A stretch of DNA of 64,000 bases, from NCBI GenBank assembly GCA_019095985.1, contig CM032666.1, positions 53,675,115 to 53,739,114 on the forward strand, in the 5' to 3' direction. A program made the position numbers and the translations under genes. Below the pieces are notes generated by a model. The model was not told the origin of the DNA. It did no database searches and worked only from the letters and a program-made list of their open reading frames with translations. This document shows positions 59,799 through 64,000 of this stretch, piece after piece (position 1 is the stretch's first letter; every line of letters begins with the position of its first letter). This DNA comes from Streblospio benedicti. Lineage: Eukaryota > Annelida > Polychaeta > Spionida > Spionidae.

Positions 59799-61011
59799 TT
59801 AACTCTTTGACGGTCGCCGTATTTTGGACGTGTGACGTACATTCACATCACACAAAGTCATTGATTTTAAGATTTTATTGTCGCAGATACTGCGAATTCT
59901 GCAGGTTTTACTGAAGAGTCCAAATAGTATTATATTTACACAGGAGATATGAAATGCGATGCAGATTCTTATTTTCACACTTCGAGCTCATAATATTTTG
60001 CATTTTTAATGAAATGGCCATCGAAGCCATCCGATGTTTTATCTCTCGATTCAAAACAGTGTCATTTGACAGCCGAGGTGATCGATGTTATGGCATGAAA
60101 GCAAGGCGTTTTTGTGACATGTAACCTATCCATCAACGCAGAAAGGCATGCTAGACGTTATGGAATGAAAAAAAGAAATTATTATCAGAACCAATTTTAA
60201 TTCACAAAACTAAGGATTTTCTTGATGCTTCTTACCGGCTTGCTAATTTTTAGGTGTCGCACTTGACGTTGTTTCAAATCTCCCGCTGTGACGTAATGCA
60301 CAGGCTAGACATGCGCCAGAGAAAGATGACGATGCTTCGACATCGTATCCGCCAAACAGTGGTGGATTTTATAAATGCTTCCATTTCATCATTATTGTTA
60401 AAATCGACATTTTACAGAGAAATATTTTCAGTCTATGCTTACCACCATCTTAGCTGTCAATTTTGTCTTCGGAAACGCTTGTGATTGGCTGAAACAGTAG
60501 CCTTGCCCCAGCATGCGTGTTTTGCAATGCTGCTATGCTTGTTAAACGCTGTTGGCAGAGGCTACAGCCTCAGAAATGGGCGTAAACACACGAAATATAA
60601 TGAAGGAATAAATTATTTTTGTGAGGTCAGGGTTCACCGCATGCTAATGAGATGTTTATAAACAGATAGCAAAATGGACGGCCGATTGTTTGATACTAAG
60701 ACCGATGGGAGTTTACAACTAAATATTATTATATTTCGAGGGCAAAGTAGGGTTCCGAAAATGGGTGTTTCGCCTATAAGTATGTCTTCTTTAAATTTAT
60801 TGTGTTATTTGCTACAAAAAGTGGTTATATCGAAATATTGTGAAGACTAATGAATGGAGTTGGCGATTTTGAGTCACCACGTGGCCTTGTATGATGCATG
60901 TGACAAACGCTTTGATAGTTACGAGAGTTAGAAGAAGCTATGTTTTAGGCTCATTTTTCGGCATGCATTAAGGCATAAATGCCTTTCCGACCGGCAAAGG
61001 GTGCTATTAAT
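59799..61011. mobile_element. piggyBac-like non-autonomous element, ~1.21 kb
   Basis: Left end TTAACTCTTTGACGGTCGCC. The right end has CCGACCGGCAAAGGG shortly before TTAA (61008-61011). The ends are imperfect inverted repeats of the CCCTTTGxCGGTC type. A small hairpin AGGCATAAATGCCT is near the right end. No intact transposase frame seen. Confidence 0.5.
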
Positions 61012-61932
61012 TGTAGGACTTGACCGCTAAGTTCAATAGTCTTTTCATCACATATTTTAATCAAAATTTATTTCGTTTTTCTTTTTAACGCGAAACAATT
61101 GATACATCCTTATTTAGATTAACTAATGGATTATTGCATCCTTTTTACGTCTTGGTTTAGGTTGTCCCCGGGAGGTTGATTAATGGATAATAGCGAATTT
61201 ATTACGCCTTTGTTCGGCAGATTGACCCGTGGACAATTGTGTAATAACAAACCGTTGTATCAGTCAATAAACGAATGCGTCGAATTGACTACATGGCCGT
61301 AAATAATGCCTGCTTCCAGTTATCGTGCTAGTTAATTTTTGACCATTACAAAACAGTTTTCTCATAAATGATGACATAATTGAATGTATGCTGCTTGTGA
61401 ACTGATTTCTACATTACTGATGCAGCTCAAGTTTAAGTTTTTAAGTGACAAAACTGTAGTGGTGAGCGCCAGAAGAGGAAAAATGTCACATTTTCGTCGA
61501 ATCAATATTGCCAGGCAGATTTGGTGAAGCAGTGGCCTAAATTAGTAGAGAATGAAAGGTATGGTGCATATGGCAACATGCACACAGTAGTAAGGCAGGG
61601 AGCGGGTCTAGTCTTGAAGCCCTGAAACGCCACTGATAAGAGCAAAGGGGGATAAATGTCTGAGATTCGTAGGGGGTGGTGGCCAAAAGTAGGTAACAGC
61701 CGGTTTCCATAATTATATATTAATTTCTGATAGACGTTGTCGAAATATTGAAATTATATATCATTAAATATTTGATAGCTGTTGAAGAACTAACTGTATT
61801 ATTTGAATTAACACAGCAGGGATAATTCTGGGCGGCACCATTATGCCATAGACACACCGATTTTCTGATTGGCACAATCTCTTAAGCTTACTGTGCCACT
61901 TAGCACAGTAGATTGTATTACACAGGCATGTC
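61012..61932. other. Intronic/intergenic, nothing recognised
   Basis: No exon or repeat boundary found. Confidence 0.45.
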
Positions 61933-63144
61933 TTAACCCTCTTGACGCCAGCCGTAAATTCACTATACTCCCCCTCAGTGCCAGACACCCATTTTGCGTG
62001 ACGTGTTATTCACAGTGGGGGGCTTCAGTTGTCATAGTTGAAATATGATCATTTGTAGCTCTTACGTTTTTCATCAGAACATTTTCACATTTACAGTACA
62101 CATTCAGGAGACGGTCTAGTTTCTTATTTTTACCATTATAAATAAAGATGCATACAACATAAAGTTAAATTTTGACAATTACGAGTAATCGTCCATTCAT
62201 TTGACAGCTTGCATGGTTGATTTTAAATGTCGTAGTAGCAGTAGAAATTTTAAGTGCAGCGAGTTTTTATCCAGGATAGACACAAAAGACACCATAAACC
62301 ATCCCTATTTCATAATAATATATTTTTACTTACAATATTACGGACCAAAAACGTGTTCAACTTTTTATTTCTTCATTGCCGTGAAGTTTTGACAGGCACC
62401 AGTGCCACCACTCGACCACCCGACAAAAACATCATCCGTTTTGATAGAAATACTAGATTTCCAATGTCCACACTTATTGGGTAGTTTGCCAAACGGTTTA
62501 TTTGTGATTCGGTATCCAAGATACAATAAGATGGAGCATGGGTGACGAATAATATGATAATTCTTCTTCAAAATGTTCAACTTTGTCACTCTTACCAAAA
62601 GCCGGTATTTCCTGAAAATCAGCCTTGCGCAGCGCGTGTTGCTGATATAGAATCGTAAGAGCGCTCTTGATAAAGGCTAATTCTGGGTTCCTTAGCAGTG
62701 TCAACGTGTTTTGTGGCGCTTGAACCTAAGAATACCGCTATTAAGGCTCAAAATATATATCTGGATATGACCTTGATGAGTCTAGTTTCACATTTGTTTA
62801 AGGTCTCGATGAATAGCTGGTTTCACGAGGATTCAAACCGTATACGACAAGCCATGGTTTTGCGAACACAAATAAGAGTATTTCGCGGCTCAAAATTGCA
62901 GCAGATATGCGTGTTTGGTGGGTAAATATTTGTTCACACTAATTTAATTAAAATATTAACACTATGCTGCTTATTTACTTCTAGAAATGCATGAAATGTC
63001 AAAAGGTAAAGTTGTTGTTGTTGACAACCGGAATTTGAGACTAGAACCGCAGTGTTTATATGCCGAATATGGCAGACAAACTTAAACTGTTTTTTTACTG
63101 AAAATCTGAGGTGCATATATGCGCCCCGGCACTAAAAGGGTTAA
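61933..63144. mobile_element. piggyBac-like element, ~1.21 kb, TTAA ends
   Basis: TTAACCCTCTTGACGCCAGC at the left and GGCACTAAAAGGGTTAA at the right, with TTAA duplicated at both ends (61933-61936, 63141-63144). A small palindrome GCATATATGC lies just inside the right end. Minus-strand open frames at 62365-62704 are too short and unmatched to call transposase. Confidence 0.55.
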
Positions 63145-63201
63145 ACATGTACAGCTCATGACTGGATGTGCATGTGGCTTTATGTTGAACACACATATAT
63201 G

Positions 63202-63656
63202 CAGTACCCGATTAAAGGGAGGGGGGCTGCAGCCAGGGGCCCCCAGTGTATAGGGGCCCCCAGATTTTGACAAAATTTTTGACGCGAAAGCCTCTCTTAT
63301 AATAAGGAACCGTAATAAAAGTTATTATGGGGCCCCAGATTTAGTCAACATTTTTCCTGGTACTTTTATGCAAAAGCACAAAAACAGAAGCCCCAAGTAT
63401 ATATATTTTCAGGGCCCCCAAGTTATGTGAAATATGTTAATCAACCCAAAGCCTCAAATAACAAGAGGCCCTAGTACACATTAATATGGGGCGCCAGACT
63501 TTGCCAACATTTTTACACATATTTCGTTTTCATGCGAAAGCACCAAAACACAAGCCCCAAGTATATACATACTTTTTCAGGGGCCCCATAAAATGTCGCG
63601 ATTCGCAACAAAGTGACTCACAGCCCGGGGCCCCACTAAACCTTAATCGGGCACTG
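63202..63656. mobile_element. hAT-type MITE with 8-bp TSD CATATATG
   Basis: 455 bp. Ends CAGTACCCGATTAA and TTAATCGGGCACTG, flanked by CATATATG at 63194-63201 and 63657-63664. Inside are roughly three copies of a ~140-bp unit with GGGGCCCC, CAACATTTTT and ACAAGCCCCAAGTATATA. Confidence 0.8.
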
Positions 63657-63664
63657 CATATATG

Positions 63665-64000
63665 TTTTGTTTTTCAAATTTCTCATCTTCAATATTTGAT
63701 TTGGCTACTTTGAGACATTATTCCCTGGGTCAAAGCCCAAATCAATTACTAGTACATACATGTGGAAACAGTAATTTGTTAAGACAATCAAACACAAGCC
63801 GTTCGAGGTTTGGCCCACCATCTTGCAAAATGGCACACTTTTTCTTGAACAAGTGTGCCAAAATGGCACACACTGTATTTCACCAAGAATTATCCCTGAC
63901 ACAGCTAATGAACTTGTTCAACAATACAGATATGTTATTTTGAAATTTCGTCTGCAGACTAACGTCATTGACTTCACACTCACTTGCATCTTTATAACAT
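63665..64000. other. No gene seen
   Basis: Short repeated phrase AAATGGCACAC near 63830-63870. Nothing else recognised. Confidence 0.4.

Noticed and set aside
62365-62704. Possible transposase remnants on the minus strand
   Set aside because: Two overlapping short frames without a recognisable catalytic motif; not enough to call.

Overview
This is an AT-rich, gene-poor stretch of an animal genome, assembled as a scaffold with two 100-base gaps (12715-12814 and 25707-25806). Coding sequence appears only as short exons with animal-type splice sites separated by kilobases of intron. Transposon debris is dense and dominated by one pogo/Tigger-like MITE family with TA-CAGTAGAACCTC termini, and TACATGTA words are common. 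This suggests a marine invertebrate (echinoderm, hemichordate, cephalochordate or lophotrochozoan). I cannot fix the phylum from the sequence.

Layout. 1-9.5 kb: no gene; scattered MITEs, one tRNA-like SINE piece, and two clusters of TAATCC homeodomain sites, one of which also carries Smad and FoxH1-like sites. 9.5-23 kb: the 3' end of an ankyrin-repeat gene on the minus strand (exons at 22980-23033, 17298-17462 and 13629-13807), embedded in MITEs and MITE-derived minisatellites. Its last exon lies in a block repeated on both sides of the first gap, most simply read as an unmerged second haplotype. 25.8-26.0 kb: a probable first exon of an RNA polymerase I subunit RPA12/POLR1H-like gene, cut off by the second gap. 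32.5-48.1 kb: seven minus-strand exons in consistent reading phase that together form the last ~266 residues of a protein I do not recognise. 35.5-39.4 kb: a 1.5-kb indel-rich tandem duplication lying in its largest intron. 48-53 kb: noncoding, with island-like patches that may be regulatory. 53.2-53.8 kb (possibly to 57.95 kb): 3' exons of another minus-strand gene, one exon resembling an alpha/beta-hydrolase oxyanion-hole segment. 58.5 kb: first coding exon of a plus-strand nonaspanin (TM9SF-like) gene that runs rightward. 54.9-63.7 kb also holds well-delimited DNA transposons: an hAT-like element inside a SINE with 8-bp target duplications, a second hAT MITE with 8-bp duplications, two ~1.21-kb piggyBac-like elements with TTAA ends, and a Helitron-like 3' terminus.

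The genes do not form an operon or an obvious pathway; they are independent neighbours. No retrovirus-like element, rRNA, CRISPR array or canonical tRNA gene was recognised. Indel-rich differences between duplicate copies and single-base homopolymer shifts in otherwise good exons suggest residual long-read error.
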